A stretch of 64,000 nucleotides of DNA from Aeromicrobium fastidiosum (lineage in GTDB: Bacteria; Actinomycetota; Actinomycetes; Propionibacteriales; Nocardioidaceae), in the NCBI RefSeq assembly GCF_017876595.1, contig NZ_JAGIOG010000001.1, positions 1,922,001 through 1,986,000 on the forward strand, written 5' to 3'. The notes beneath the pieces are model-generated. The model was not told where the DNA came from, searched no databases, and saw only the letters and a list, made by a program, of their open reading frames with translations. The position numbers were made by a program, and so were the translations under genes. Below, in pieces: positions 8,444-20,149 of the stretch (position 1 is the stretch's first letter; each line of letters opens with the position of its first letter).

Positions 8444-9208
8444 ATGCGCGACTACACCTATCCGGCCACGATCGTCACCGCCAAGACCCTCTTCAAGGTC
8501 CTGGGGATGTCGTTCCAGACCTCGGGCACCGAGCACGTCCCGCGCGAGGGTGGGGCCATCCTGGCCGCCAACCACATCAGCTACGTCGACTTCATCTTCG
8601 ACGGGCTCGCGGCCCAGCCGAGCGGCCGCCTGGTGCGGTTCATGGCCAAGAAGGACGCCTTCGACCACCGCATCTCCGGGCCCATCATGCGCTCGTTCCA
8701 CCACATCTCCGTCGACCGCGACAACGGTCAGCAGTCGTACGACGACGCGGTGCGGTACGCCCGCGACGGCGAGATCGTCGGCATCTTCCCGGAGGCCACG
8801 ATCAGCCGGTCGTTCGAGATCAAGGAGCTCAAGACGGGCGCGGTCCGGATGGCCGCCGAGGCCGGCGTGCCGCTCATCCCGATGGTCACGTGGGGCACGC
8901 AGCTGCTCAAGACCAAGGACCACGAGTCCGATCTGAAGGGCCGTGGCAAGACGATCGGCCTGCACGTCGGTGCGCCGATCGCGGTGACGGGTGACGACCC
9001 CGTCGCCGAGACGGTCGTGCTGCGCGATGCGATGTCGGCGCTGCTCGACCACGCGATCGCGGAGTACCCGATCCGTCCCGAGGGCCAGTGGTGGGCCCCG
9101 GCGCGGCACGGCGGCACCGCGCCGACATTGGCGGAGGCTGCCAGACTCGACGAAGAGGAATATGCGGCCCGCGCCGCCCGGCGCGCCGCGAAGAAGGAGA
9201 AGCCGTGA
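8444..9208 (+). CDS. 1-acyl-sn-glycerol-3-phosphate acyltransferase family protein
   Basis: A PlsC-like acyltransferase of 254 residues that probably makes phosphatidic acid for membrane lipids; other acceptors cannot be excluded. NHISYVD (about residues 43-49) is the catalytic NHx4D-type block, FMAKKDAF and FPEATISRSFEIKELKTGA are acceptor/acyl-binding blocks, and VPLIPMVTWGT is block IV. The C-terminus is rich in Ala, Arg and Lys. The stop overlaps the following GTG (GTGA), coupling it to the DUF427 gene. Confidence 0.88.
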   Translation: MRDYTYPATIVTAKTLFKVLGMSFQTSGTEHVPREGGAILAANHISYVDFIFDGLAAQPSGRLVRFMAKKDAFDHRISGPIMRSFHHISVDRDNGQQSYDDAVRYARDGEIVGIFPEATISRSFEIKELKTGAVRMAAEAGVPLIPMVTWGTQLLKTKDHESDLKGRGKTIGLHVGAPIAVTGDDPVAETVVLRDAMSALLDHAIAEYPIRPEGQWWAPARHGGTAPTLAEAARLDEEEYAARAARRAAKKEKP

Positions 9209-9510
9209 AGGCAGTCATCGGATCCACCGTCGTCGCCGAGGCGTCCACCGACGAGCTCGTCACGATCGAGGGCAACTACTACTTCCCGCCGTCGAGCCTG
9301 GTCGAGGGGGCCTTCGAGAAGAGCCCCACCGCGTACCACTGCCCCTGGAAGGGCGATGCGCAGTACTTCCACGTCGGCACCGGCGACGACGTCGCCAAGG
9401 ACGGCGGCTGGTCGTACCCCGAGCCCATCCCGTCGTCATTCGACCGGGTCGGCCAGGACTACAGCGGCTACGTCGCGTTCGACAAGAGCCAGGTCACCCT
9501 CTCGGAGTAG
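9205..9510 (+). CDS. DUF427 domain-containing protein
   Basis: A 101-residue protein made up almost wholly of a DUF427 domain, a small beta-rich fold of unknown function. Diagnostic stretches are EGNYYFPPSSL, the TAYHCPWKGDAQYFHV core and a C-terminal DYSGYVAFDKSQV. The GTG start overlaps the acyltransferase stop. A palindromic element 6 bases beyond the stop probably terminates this operon. Confidence 0.85.
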   Translation: MKAVIGSTVVAEASTDELVTIEGNYYFPPSSLVEGAFEKSPTAYHCPWKGDAQYFHVGTGDDVAKDGGWSYPEPIPSSFDRVGQDYSGYVAFDKSQVTLSE

Positions 9511-9516
9511 CGGGCC

Positions 9517-9579
9517 CGCGATCTGTGACGCTCACGGCCTCGCGGCCGTCGGATGACGCCTTGGGCGTCACAGATCGCG
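9517..9579. terminator. nested palindrome between convergent genes, probable bidirectional terminator
   Basis: A perfect 15-base inverted repeat (9517-9531 with 9565-9579, arm CGCGATCTGTGACGC) encloses two smaller perfect hairpins: ACGGCC/GGCCGT (9534-9549, loop TCGC) and TGACGCC/GGCGTCA (9554-9570, loop TTG). The second shares bases with the outer arm, so the folds compete. There is no T tract. It lies between the 3' ends of the DUF427 and DinB-like genes. Confidence 0.7.
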
Positions 9580-9586
9580 CAGGGGT

Positions 9587-10090
9587 CTAGTCGCCCTTCG
9601 TGCCGTCGGCCAGCTCGCGCAGGATGTCGAGGTGGCCGTTGTGGCGTGCGGTCTCCTCGACGAGATGGACCAGGATCCACCGGGCCGTCACCGGCTGCGG
9701 ACGCATCTCGTTGCGGCGCACCATGTCGAGGTCGACCTCGGCGAAGACCGCTCGTGTGCGGGCGGTCTGCTCCTCGTACAGCGCGACGACCTCGTCGAAC
9801 GGCAGCGTCGAGCCCTCCTCCATCTCGCCGTCCGGGTGCTCCGCGGTCCATGGGGCCTCGTCCGGTCCGCCGAACAGATCGGTGTCGACCCACGATCGCT
9901 CGACCCAGCGCAGGTGGTTGAGGATGTTGGCCGGGCTCATCAGCGGTGAGGTCTCGAGGGGTGCCCTGCGGGCCAGCTCCTGGCTGAGCCCGCTGACCTT
10001 CATGACCGCGGTGTCCTGCGCGTAGTGCAGCATCTGCAGCAGCACGCTCCGCTCGTCGTAGGCCTCGGGGATGTCGTCCGTGCGTGCCAT
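9587..10090 (-). CDS. DinB/DUF664-family protein
   Basis: A four-helix-bundle protein of 167 residues related to DinB and to the metal-binding, thiol-dependent DUF664 group. [10 protein letters not shown] near residue 55 and [18 protein letters not shown] near the C-terminus supply the three-histidine metal site, and ELADGTKG is the usual ending. Function unknown; relatives include mycothiol- or bacillithiol-dependent enzymes. MARTDD at 10090 is preferred; an ATG three codons upstream (10099) is possible. It is divergent from tsaD, with start codons only 26 bases apart, so their promoters overlap. Confidence 0.85.
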   Translation of the reverse strand: MARTDDIPEAYDERSVLLQMLHYAQDTAVMKVSGLSQELARRAPLETSPLMSPANILNHLRWVERSWVDTDLFGGPDEAPWTAEHPDGEMEEGSTLPFDEVVALYEEQTARTRAVFAEVDLDMVRRNEMRPQPVTARWILVHLVEETARHNGHLDILRELADGTKGD

Positions 10091-10116
10091 GCCGACCACG
10101 ATGGCACAATGACGAC

Positions 10117-11163
<1,047 letters not shown>

Positions 11164-11165
11164 TC

Positions 11166-12830
11166 ATGGCCCGCACGCAGCATCGATCCCGATCCCGATC
11201 GCGCACCGCCGCGACCGCCGTCCTCACCGTGCTCGTGCTCGTGGGTGCCGCTGGCTGGTGGACCCGTCTCGCTCCTGACGGCGACGGTGCGGGTACCCCG
11301 TCCGCGGCAGACCGCAGCACGACCTCGCGGGCCGAGGCGAAGGAGCCGAGCGGGTGGGGGCCCACCAAGTCCGAGCGCACCCAGGCGGCGGTGCTGGCCG
11401 ATGCCCTCCCGCTCGAGGACCTCGCAGGGCAGCTGATCATCGCCCGCAGCTTCTCGAACGAGCAGTCGCTGGCTCTCGTGCGCGACAAGCACTTCGCCGG
11501 CGTCATGGTCACGGGACAGCAGATCCTCGACGTCACGACCGACGACCCGCTCACCGACGTCAAGGCGTTCAACCAGCAGCTGCAGGAGGCCGGCGGCGAT
11601 CGCGGCTTCCCGGTCATGGTGCCGATCGACCAGGAGGGCGGGCTCGTCGCCCGGCTCACCGACCCCCTGACGACGTTCCCGACGTTCATGTCGGCGGGTG
11701 CCGCGATCGCCGGCCACGGCGACGAGGGCGCTGCCGCGGTCACGGCGGCCACCAAGGCGTCAGGGGCCGAGCTCCGGACGGCCGGTTACAACACGGTCTT
11801 CGCGCCCGACGGCGACATCACGATCGGTCCGGCCGATCCCATCATCGGCAGCCGGTCGGCCAGCTCGGACGCCGACATCGTCGCGCAGGCCGTCGTCGCC
11901 GCGATCGACGGCTACTCCCAGGCGGGTCTGATCTCGGCGGTCAAGCACTTCCCGGGACACAACGTCTCGACCGACAGCCACAAGGGCCTGCCGGTGCTCG
12001 ACAGCGACCGGGAGCGGCTGCGTTCGCACGACCTCTTGCCCTTCGAGGCCGCGATCGCCGACTCGGCACCCGGCATCATGACGGGCCACCTCGACGTCTC
12101 CGCGATCGACAAGGGCGTCCCGGCGTCGATGTCGCGCAAGGTCATCACGACGGGGCTGCGCAAGAACCTCGGCTATGACGGCCTGGTCATCAGCGACTCG
12201 CTCGGCATGGGCGCGGTGATGCAGCGCTACCCGGGCGGTGACTCGACGGTCGAGGCGATCAAGGCCGGCAGCGACCTCGCGCTGATGCCGGCCGACAACG
12301 ACCAGGCGTACGACGCGGTGCTCGCAGCGCTCAAGTCCGGCGAGATCCCCGAGCAGCAGGCGCGCGACTCGGCGGCGCGCACGATCGCCTACCTGCTGCA
12401 CTCCGAGGCATCCCGCGAGCTGCCCGGCGACCCCGGCAGCCACACCGAGCAGTCGCAGCAGCTCAGCGCGATGGCCGCGACGGTCGTCGCGCACCCGTGC
12501 CCCGTGCCGCGCATCACCTCGGTCAGCCCGACGGGCTCGTCGGACGCCGTCGCCGCGTTCCGCACCGCCGCACAGGAGGCGGGCCTGCCGCTCGGCGGCG
12601 GGACGTCGGTGGCGCTGCTGGGGCCGGGTGTCCCCGCCGCGAGCGCGGACGTCGTCGTCTCGACCGACACGCCGTACGGGCTGGCCCGCAGCTCCGCGCC
12701 CACCAAGGTCGCGCTGTACGGCAGCGACGTCCCGGCCATGCGGGCGCTCGTCGCCGTCCTGATGGGCAAGGCCCGCGCGCTCGGCAAGCTGCCGGTCGAC
12801 ATCGGCCTCCCGCCGCCCACCCGCTGTTGA
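11166..12830 (+). CDS. glycoside hydrolase family 3, beta-N-acetylhexosaminidase-like, membrane anchored
   Basis: A 554-residue GH3 protein resembling NagZ-type beta-N-acetylglucosaminidases, probably acting on cell-wall fragments outside the membrane. An Arg-rich N-terminus and one membrane segment or uncleaved signal (about residues 14-31) precede a linker. The (beta/alpha)8 domain covers about 75-420, with PVMVPIDQEGG, KHFPGHNVSTDSH (the NagZ catalytic His-loop) and VISDSLGMGAV (the Asp nucleophile). A smaller C-terminal domain of about 120 residues follows. It is separated from tsaD by 2 bases. Exact substrate is not shown by the sequence. Confidence 0.86.
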   Translation: MARTQHRSRSRSRTAATAVLTVLVLVGAAGWWTRLAPDGDGAGTPSAADRSTTSRAEAKEPSGWGPTKSERTQAAVLADALPLEDLAGQLIIARSFSNEQSLALVRDKHFAGVMVTGQQILDVTTDDPLTDVKAFNQQLQEAGGDRGFPVMVPIDQEGGLVARLTDPLTTFPTFMSAGAAIAGHGDEGAAAVTAATKASGAELRTAGYNTVFAPDGDITIGPADPIIGSRSASSDADIVAQAVVAAIDGYSQAGLISAVKHFPGHNVSTDSHKGLPVLDSDRERLRSHDLLPFEAAIADSAPGIMTGHLDVSAIDKGVPASMSRKVITTGLRKNLGYDGLVISDSLGMGAVMQRYPGGDSTVEAIKAGSDLALMPADNDQAYDAVLAALKSGEIPEQQARDSAARTIAYLLHSEASRELPGDPGSHTEQSQQLSAMAATVVAHPCPVPRITSVSPTGSSDAVAAFRTAAQEAGLPLGGGTSVALLGPGVPAASADVVVSTDTPYGLARSSAPTKVALYGSDVPAMRALVAVLMGKARALGKLPVDIGLPPPTRC

Positions 12831-12847
12831 CCCCGCCCCCGCGGGCT

Positions 12848-12929
12848 CGCGAGTGGCGCAGTCTCGCGTTTCTGGGACGGCGTGTTGCGCGAATCTGCGC
12901 CCCTCGGGTACCGGTTTGCGCCACTCGCG
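12848..12929. repeat. dispersed palindromic repeat R1, copy 1
   Basis: The arms CGCGAGTGGCGCA (12848-12860) and its exact complement (12917-12929) flank a 56-base centre. A closely similar element occurs at 55994-56074. It sits between convergent genes and may also terminate transcription in both directions. Confidence 0.75.
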
Positions 12930-12945
12930 TCGCGGCAGGACGAGG

Positions 12946-13794
12946 TCAGGTGCGCCGGTGCAGCCGCACGGAGTCGCCGGGCCGCACCTGGGCCAGCCGG
13001 TCGGTGTGGGAGTCGACGACGACCGCGATGACGGGATAGCCCCCCGTCACGGGATGGTCGGGCCCGAAGACGACGGGCTGGCCCGCCGGCGTGACCTGGA
13101 TGCCGCCGCGCACGACCGGTTCGCTGGGCAGCTCGACGACGACGCTCCGTTCGAGCGCGGGGCCGTCGAGCCGCAGGCCGATGCGGTCGGACGCGGCCGA
13201 CAGCGTCCAGGCCGTGTCGAGCAGCCGACGGACGGACTCGTCGGTGAACCAGTCGTCGCGGGGACCCAGCACCACGTCGACGTCGACGCCGCCGGTCCGG
13301 ATGAGCGGCGGGATGTCGTCGAGCGCCGGGATCGCGCGGCCGGCACCCGTCATCACGCTCTGGCCGACGGCAAGTGGAGGTGGGCCCAGCCCGCTGAGCG
13401 TGTCGGACGACAGCGACCCCAGCTCGGCGCGCGCGGCGAACCCGCCTGAAACGCCGAGGTAGACGCGCATGCCTGTCGTGGCCAGTCCGATCGCGAGCCG
13501 CTGACCTGCCGCGATCGGCACGGCTCGCCCATGGGGCACCGATCGCCCGTCGATCGTCACGGTGCCGACGCCACCGGTCACGGCGATGACGTGCGGTGCC
13601 CCGGCCAGCAGCGTCAGGTCGCCGTAGGTCTCGACCGCCGCATCGCCGGGCGCATTGCCCAGCAGCGCGTTGACCTGCCGGAGCGCATCGCGGTCGAACG
13701 CCCCCGACGGGCCGACGCCGAGGTGGCCGCTGCCGGGACGTCCGCGGTCCTGCAGGCTCGAACCGATACCGGCCCGCTCGACGATGAAGGTCAT
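12946..13794 (-). CDS. pxpC: 5-oxoprolinase subunit C (biotin-dependent carboxyltransferase-like)
   Basis: A 282-residue protein of the KipA/PxpC family. With PxpA and PxpB it forms an ATP-dependent 5-oxoprolinase that recycles pyroglutamate to glutamate. Signatures are [13 protein letters not shown] near the N-terminus, [12 protein letters not shown], and [15 protein letters not shown] near the C-terminus. The ATG overlaps the pxpB stop (ATGA). It is the last gene of the minus-strand operon. Confidence 0.92.
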   Translation of the reverse strand: MTFIVERAGIGSSLQDRGRPGSGHLGVGPSGAFDRDALRQVNALLGNAPGDAAVETYGDLTLLAGAPHVIAVTGGVGTVTIDGRSVPHGRAVPIAAGQRLAIGLATTGMRVYLGVSGGFAARAELGSLSSDTLSGLGPPPLAVGQSVMTGAGRAIPALDDIPPLIRTGGVDVDVVLGPRDDWFTDESVRRLLDTAWTLSAASDRIGLRLDGPALERSVVVELPSEPVVRGGIQVTPAGQPVVFGPDHPVTGGYPVIAVVVDSHTDRLAQVRPGDSVRLHRRT

Positions 13795-14369
13795 CGGGCC
13801 ACGAACCGGACGGTGGTGCCGGCGACGAGCAGCGCCGGTGGCTCGCGGTCGACGTCCCACATCCGCAGGGTCGTCCGACCGATGAGCTGCCAACCTCCCG
13901 GCGACTCGCGCGGGTAGACGCCGCTGAACTCTCCCGCGAGGCCCACCGACCCGGCCGGAACACGGGTCCGCGGCGACGACCGACGAGGCACGTGCAGGCG
14001 CGGGTCGCCGCCGACGAGATAGGCGAAGCCGGGCGCGAACCCGCCGAACGCGACGGTCCACGCGGTGCCGGTGTGGGCCTCCACGACGCCGTCGGCCGTC
14101 AGCCCCGTGAGGTCGGCCACCTCGGCGAGATCGGCACCGTCGTACGTCACGGAGATCTCGACGACGTGGCCGGTGTCGACCGGCGACGCGGACGGATCGG
14201 TGCGGTCGATCAGCTCGCGGGAGGCTCGCAGGTCGCCGCGCACGAGAACCGTGCGCGCACCGAGCACGACCTCGGCGTGCTCGCGCAGCGCGGCGAACCA
14301 CGTCTGCGCCTCGTGCAGGGTGTCGCACTCGATCAGCACGGCGCGGTCGCCGCACGGGAGGATGTTCAC
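13791..14369 (-). CDS. pxpB: 5-oxoprolinase subunit B
   Basis: A 192-residue protein of the KipI/allophanate hydrolase subunit 1 family, partner of PxpC. It starts [12 protein letters not shown] and contains the family core [11 protein letters not shown], the [19 protein letters not shown] strand and a [15 protein letters not shown] segment. It overlaps pxpA upstream and pxpC downstream by 4 bases each, so the three subunits are probably made in fixed proportion. Confidence 0.94.
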   Translation of the reverse strand: MNILPCGDRAVLIECDTLHEAQTWFAALREHAEVVLGARTVLVRGDLRASRELIDRTDPSASPVDTGHVVEISVTYDGADLAEVADLTGLTADGVVEAHTGTAWTVAFGGFAPGFAYLVGGDPRLHVPRRSSPRTRVPAGSVGLAGEFSGVYPRESPGGWQLIGRTTLRMWDVDREPPALLVAGTTVRFVAR

Positions 14370-15079
14370 GACGCGCTCGTCAGCGTCGCGCCTGCGCGCT
14401 CGAGCGCGGACCGCACGGCCCGGGCCAGCGCGAGGGCCCCGGGGGAGTCGCTGTGGACGCAGATCGACCCGACCGTGCCCAGCAGGCTCACCGCCTGTGC
14501 TGCGACGTGGTCGGGCCCGGACAGGACGGCACCGGGCTCGCTGCGTGGCACGAGCCGTCCGTCGGCGGTGTACGCGCGGTCGGCGAATCCTTCGCGGACG
14601 ACCGGCAGTCCCGCCGCCGTTGCGAGCTCGAGCACCCGGGAACCGGGCAGGCCGAGCAGTGGCAACGGCCGGTCGAGCGCCAGCACGGCGTCGACGACGG
14701 CCGCGGCCTGCTGCTCGTGGTCGACGATCGCGTTGTAGAGCGCCCCGTGCGGCTTGACGTACGTGACGGTCGCGCCGACCGACGCGGCGACCTCGTCGAG
14801 CAGCTCGACCTGGCGGACGACCTCACGGGTGAGGTCGGCGGGTGCCATGTCGACGAACATCCGGCCGAACCCCTCCCGATCGGGGTAGCCCACCTGTGCG
14901 CCGATCGCGGTGCCGCGCCCGACCGCAGCCGCGCAGGTCTCGCGCATCAGGTCGATGTCGCCCGCATAGGCACCGCAGCAGACGTTGGCCGACGTCACGA
15001 CGTCGAGCAGCAGCCGGTCGTCGCCCGAGCGCCAGCCGTCCCACGACTCCCCGAGGTCGGCGTTGAGGTCGATGCGCAC
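14366..15079 (-). CDS. pxpA: 5-oxoprolinase subunit A (LamB/YcsF family)
   Basis: First gene of the pxpABC operon, 237 residues, slightly shorter than the usual 250. [12 protein letters not shown] is the family opening, [12 protein letters not shown] holds the likely catalytic/metal residues, [14 protein letters not shown] follows, and [10 protein letters not shown] and [10 protein letters not shown] are further signatures. The gap upstream (to 15206) shows no obvious operator. Confidence 0.95.
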   Translation of the reverse strand: MRIDLNADLGESWDGWRSGDDRLLLDVVTSANVCCGAYAGDIDLMRETCAAAVGRGTAIGAQVGYPDREGFGRMFVDMAPADLTREVVRQVELLDEVAASVGATVTYVKPHGALYNAIVDHEQQAAAVVDAVLALDRPLPLLGLPGSRVLELATAAGLPVVREGFADRAYTADGRLVPRSEPGAVLSGPDHVAAQAVSLLGTVGSICVHSDSPGALALARAVRSALERAGATLTSAS

Positions 15080-15206
15080 CGGTCCAGCCTAGGGAGGCCG
15101 GCGCTCGAATGGTGCGTTCAGGGGTGCGAGCGGTGCACAGTGGACAGACGCGCCGTCTCAGAACGTCCAGAACCCAGCACTCGCGGATCCGCCGGCGGGT
15201 GGCGGG

Positions 15207-16367
15207 TCAGAGGCGCTCCACGAGGAAGGCCCGCCCCTGGCCCTGCACCCGGGTCATGACGATCAGCGCCTTCTGCGGGCCCTTGAGCTTCATGCGTCGC
15301 ACGAGCTCCTCGGGCACGATGTCGACCCCGCGCTTCTTGATCGTCACCGTGCCGACGCGCCGCACCTGCAGCGCGGCCTTGAGCGGCTTCTCGCGGAACG
15401 GCAGCTCGTCGACGACGCGGAACCCCCGCGCCAGCGGTGTCGTCTCGGCCCGGTAGGAGCTGATGTAGGCGATGTGGGAGTCGGGTAGCCAGCCGCCCAT
15501 CGTGGTCGCGAGCTCGCTGACGAGCCCGGCCCGGATGACCGCGTCGTCGGGCTCGTAGAGGTAGGTGCCGACGTCAGCCACGGCCACGGCCGCCGGGGTG
15601 TCGTCGGCGGACAGCCCGGCCCCGGACGGGAGCGCCGTGGCGCGCCGGCGGGTCGAGGCGAAGGGTGCCCCCCACAGGCACGCCTCGACGAGGTCGCCGC
15701 CGTCGCTGACCCACTCGGCCTCGACGCCACCGGGCACCGCGTCATGTGCCAGGCCGGGCATGACCTTGGCGACCGCGCGCCCCGCGAGCAGGTGGCGGAC
15801 CCACTCCCACGGTGGCTGCAGGTCGGCCGTCGAGAACGTTCGCCCCCGGGCGTCGCGGCGTGCCGGGTCGATGAAGGCGACCTCGTCGCGTCCGATCTCG
15901 ACCTGCTGGGCGTCGGCGCACTGCACCTCGCCGCCCAGGCCGAGCGCGCGCAGGTTGGCCGACGCGATCGCCGCCCGGACGGGATCGCGCTCGACCCCGC
16001 GGACGTCGAGGCCGGCGCGGGCCAGTGCCACGAGGTCGCCGCCGATGCCGCAGCCGAGGTCGACGACGGACGTCGATCCGGTCGCGGCGAGGCGCTCGGC
16101 GCGGTGGGCCGCGACGCGCAGGCGCGTGGACTGCTCGAGCGCGTCGTGCGTGAAGTACATCTTCGGCGCGTCGGCACCGAACTTGGCGGCGGCCTTGCCG
16201 CGCAGGTGGTTCTGGGTCACGGCTGCCGCAACCAGGTCGGGCGCGTGCTTCTTGCGCAGTCGCGTGCCGAGCCCGAGGTCGCTCTCGACGCCCGCCCGGG
16301 CGGCCACCTCGGACAGCAGCTCCTGCCCCTCGGGTGCCAACAGTCGCTCGAACGTCGCCAGGTCCAT
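15207..16367 (-). CDS. class I SAM-dependent methyltransferase with THUMP-like C-terminal domain
   Basis: A 386-residue protein. Residues 1-90 are a helical lead. VVDLGCGIGGDLVALA (about 100) is SAM motif I, GVERDP is motif II, and AFIDPARRDARGR is motif IV. The C-terminal region (about 300-386, with TIKKRGVDIVPEELVRRM) matches the THUMP-like domain usually seen behind such methyltransferases, suggesting an RNA substrate, though none is known. The ATG at 16367 fits the family N-terminus; the open frame upstream runs into groES control sequence. CACACT lies 7 bases before the start. Confidence 0.82.
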   Translation of the reverse strand: MDLATFERLLAPEGQELLSEVAARAGVESDLGLGTRLRKKHAPDLVAAAVTQNHLRGKAAAKFGADAPKMYFTHDALEQSTRLRVAAHRAERLAATGSTSVVDLGCGIGGDLVALARAGLDVRGVERDPVRAAIASANLRALGLGGEVQCADAQQVEIGRDEVAFIDPARRDARGRTFSTADLQPPWEWVRHLLAGRAVAKVMPGLAHDAVPGGVEAEWVSDGGDLVEACLWGAPFASTRRRATALPSGAGLSADDTPAAVAVADVGTYLYEPDDAVIRAGLVSELATTMGGWLPDSHIAYISSYRAETTPLARGFRVVDELPFREKPLKAALQVRRVGTVTIKKRGVDIVPEELVRRMKLKGPQKALIVMTRVQGQGRAFLVERL

Positions 16368-16419
16368 GGGGAGAAGTGTGCCGTGTCGGTCGCAGGTCGT
16401 TCGCCGAGCGCGAAAACCT

Positions 16420-16446
16420 CTGGCACTCCCTTGGGTCGAGTGCCAG
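16420..16446 (+). promoter_or_regulatory. CIRCE operator 1 (HrcA site), upstream copy
   Basis: CTGGCACTC, 9 bases, GAGTGCCAG. This is a perfect inverted repeat close to the consensus TTAGCACTC-N9-GAGTGCTAA, bound by the HrcA heat-shock repressor. Confidence 0.88.
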
Positions 16447-16465
16447 CCTCGTGCTACGTTTCGTA

Positions 16466-16492
16466 TTGGCACTCTCCTCCTGAGAGTGCTAA
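16466..16492 (+). promoter_or_regulatory. CIRCE operator 2 (HrcA site), downstream copy
   Basis: TTGGCACTC, 9 bases, GAGTGCTAA, one base off the CIRCE consensus. Its first base is 46 bases from that of the upstream copy, between the probable promoter and the groES start. Confidence 0.95.
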
Positions 16493-16570
16493 AGATCCGG
16501 TGAGAACGACCCCCGCGACGGCGTCCTCACCACCGTCCAACGTTCACCCGTTGAAAGGGGAGGTCGACAC

Positions 16571-16864
16571 GTGTCGGTCACCATCAAGCCGCTCGAAGAC
16601 CGCCTGGTCATCCAGGTCGTCGAAGCAGAGCAGACCACCGCATCCGGACTCGTCATCCCGGACACCGCCAAGGAGAAGCCGCAGGAAGGCATCGTCGTGT
16701 CAGTGGGCCCCGGTCGGGTCGACGACAACGGCAACCGCGTCCCGCTGGACGTCGCCGAGGGCGACAAGGTCATCTTCAGCAAGTACGGCGGCACCGAGGT
16801 CAAGTACGCGGGCGAGGAGTACCTCATCCTCTCCGCGCGCGACGTCCTCGCTGTCGTTTCGTGA
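16571..16864 (+). CDS. groES: co-chaperonin GroES
   Basis: A 97-residue heptameric lid for the GroEL chamber. [11 protein letters not shown] opens the protein, the mobile loop is around [16 protein letters not shown], and [23 protein letters not shown] is the usual C-terminal part. The GTG start follows a strong AAAGGGGAGG ribosome-binding site. It is controlled by two CIRCE sites upstream. A strong hairpin separates it from groEL. Confidence 0.98.
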   Translation: MSVTIKPLEDRLVIQVVEAEQTTASGLVIPDTAKEKPQEGIVVSVGPGRVDDNGNRVPLDVAEGDKVIFSKYGGTEVKYAGEEYLILSARDVLAVVS

Positions 16865-18562
<1,698 letters not shown>

Positions 18563-18582
18563 TCCCGACCCAGCAGTGAAGT

Positions 18583-18614
18583 GAGACGGATGGCTCCGGT
18601 GAGCCATCCGTCTC
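18583..18614 (+). terminator. rho-independent-like terminator of groEL
   Basis: A 13-base perfect stem (GAGACGGATGGCT and complement) with a 6-base loop sits 20 bases after the groEL stop. It is followed by GCTCGTTGG without a long T tract, as is common in high-GC genomes. Confidence 0.8.
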
Positions 18615-18663
18615 GCTCGTTGGTGCGGGCTCGCGTACCGAGTGCGAGTACTGGGCCCCGGGG

Positions 18664-18669
18664 TACCGT
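18664..18669 (+). promoter_or_regulatory. -10 element of the RNB gene
   Basis: TACCGT ends 6 bases before the GTG at 18676, consistent with a leaderless transcript. Confidence 0.45.
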
Positions 18670-18675
18670 CACGAC

Positions 18676-20091
18676 GTGCCCCACGACTTCTCCGCCCTGC
18701 GCGCCGAGCTCGACCTGCCGCCCGCAGCTGCGTCCGACCGCTTCGGAGCCGATGTGCTCGCCGAGGCAGTCGTGATCGCGGAGCTCGGACTGCCCGCGAT
18801 CGAGGACGCCACCGCGATCCCGTTCGTGACGATCGACCCGCCGGGCTCGCGCGACCTCGACCAGGCGCTGCTCATCGAGCGCGTCGGGGACGGCTTCCGC
18901 GTGCACTACGCGATCGCCGACCTGGGCTCGGTCATCCCGCCGGGAGGCGCGATCGACGCCGAGGCGCGTCGTCGCGGGCAGACGATCTACCTGCCCGACG
19001 GCCGCGTCCCGCTGCACCCGCCGGTGCTCTCGGAGGACGCACTGAGCCTCCTGCCCGACCAGGTGCGGCGCGCGGCCCTCTGGACGATCGAGGTCGACGC
19101 CGCAGGAGTCGCGGGCCGTGCGACGGTGCGCCGCGCGCTGGTGCGATCGGTGGCCAGGCTCGACTACGAGGGCGTCCAGGCATCCGTCGACGCCGGATCG
19201 CCCCATCCGTCCGTCGAGGCGCTGGGTGATCTCGGCCGACTGCGACGGGCGTTGCGGGTCTCGCTGGGTGCCATCGAGCTCGCCTTGCCCGAGCAGGAGG
19301 TCGTGCGCGACGAGACACGTGATGACTGGGTCGTGCGCATGCACGGGCGCACCGAGGTCGACGCGTGGAACACCGAGGTGTCGCTGCTGACCGGGATGGG
19401 AGCGGCGCAGCTGATGCTCGAGGCCGGTGTCGGGCTCCTGCGCACCCTGCCGCCTGCCGAGCCGCAGGCCCTCGCGGCCTTCCTGCGCACTGCTCGCACC
19501 CTCGGCATCGCCGTCCCGGACGGTGCCACACCCGCGGAGGTGCTGGCTGGGCTCGACGTCGACGATCCTGCCGCGATCGCCCTCATGCGCGAGGCGACCG
19601 GCCTGCTGCGTGGGGCCGGTTACGAGTCCTTCGACGGGGCGCCGCCCGCGCAGCCCCTCCACGCCGGCATCGGCGCGCCGTACGCCCACGTGACCGCACC
19701 GCTGCGCCGGCTGGCCGACCGCTTCGGCACCGAGGTGTGCCTCGCGATCTGCGCCGGCGTTCCGGTGCCCGCGTGGACGCGTGAAGGGCTGCCAACCCTG
19801 GGCGAGATCATGCACGCGTCCGACCGGCGGGCTTCGGCCGCCGACAGGGCGGCGGTCGACCTCGCCGAGGTGTGGGAGCTGGCCGGCCGCGTCGGCGAGT
19901 CGTTCGAGGCGATCGTGGTGAGGGCCGACGACGACGGGGGAGAGGTCATGCTCCTCGAGCCGCCGGTCGTGGCGCGGTGCACGGGTCTCGGGTTGCCGGA
20001 GGGTGAGCGGGTCACGGTCACGCTCGCCGAGGTCGACGCCGATCGCCGCCGGGTCGCCTTCGCGTATGACGAGGGCCACGTATCAGGGTAG
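18676..20091 (+). CDS. RNB-domain ribonuclease (RNase II/R family)
   Basis: A 471-residue 3'-5' exoribonuclease consisting mainly of the RNB catalytic domain. The Mg-binding cluster is in FVTIDPPGSRDLDQAL (about residues 50-65), with three catalytic aspartates. VHYAIADLGSVIPPGG is the usual next strand, and YAHVTAPLRRLADRF (about 335) is the conserved arginine-containing end of the active site. No cold-shock domains precede it and only a short S1-like tail follows, so it is shorter than RNase R. GTG start; no ribosome-binding site. Confidence 0.88.
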   Translation: MPHDFSALRAELDLPPAAASDRFGADVLAEAVVIAELGLPAIEDATAIPFVTIDPPGSRDLDQALLIERVGDGFRVHYAIADLGSVIPPGGAIDAEARRRGQTIYLPDGRVPLHPPVLSEDALSLLPDQVRRAALWTIEVDAAGVAGRATVRRALVRSVARLDYEGVQASVDAGSPHPSVEALGDLGRLRRALRVSLGAIELALPEQEVVRDETRDDWVVRMHGRTEVDAWNTEVSLLTGMGAAQLMLEAGVGLLRTLPPAEPQALAAFLRTARTLGIAVPDGATPAEVLAGLDVDDPAAIALMREATGLLRGAGYESFDGAPPAQPLHAGIGAPYAHVTAPLRRLADRFGTEVCLAICAGVPVPAWTREGLPTLGEIMHASDRRASAADRAAVDLAEVWELAGRVGESFEAIVVRADDDGGEVMLLEPPVVARCTGLGLPEGERVTVTLAEVDADRRRVAFAYDEGHVSG

Positions 20092-20096
20092 GCAAC

Positions 20097-20115
20097 CCTA
20101 GGTTAGGCTCACCTT
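20097..20115 (+). promoter_or_regulatory. IdeR/DtxR-type iron box
   Basis: CCTAGGTTAGGCTCACCTT closely resembles the 19-base consensus TTAGGTTAGSCTAACCTAA. It contains TAGGCT, which may be the -10, so repressor binding would block the promoter of the siderophore-binding gene. Confidence 0.75.
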
Positions 20116-20149
20116 CGTATCAGTGACCTGACCTCTGGAGAAGAATTCT

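Noticed and set aside
15080..15206. Possible regulatory RNA between pxpA and the methyltransferase gene
   Set aside because: Only weak, short inverted repeats are visible and there is no clear pattern.
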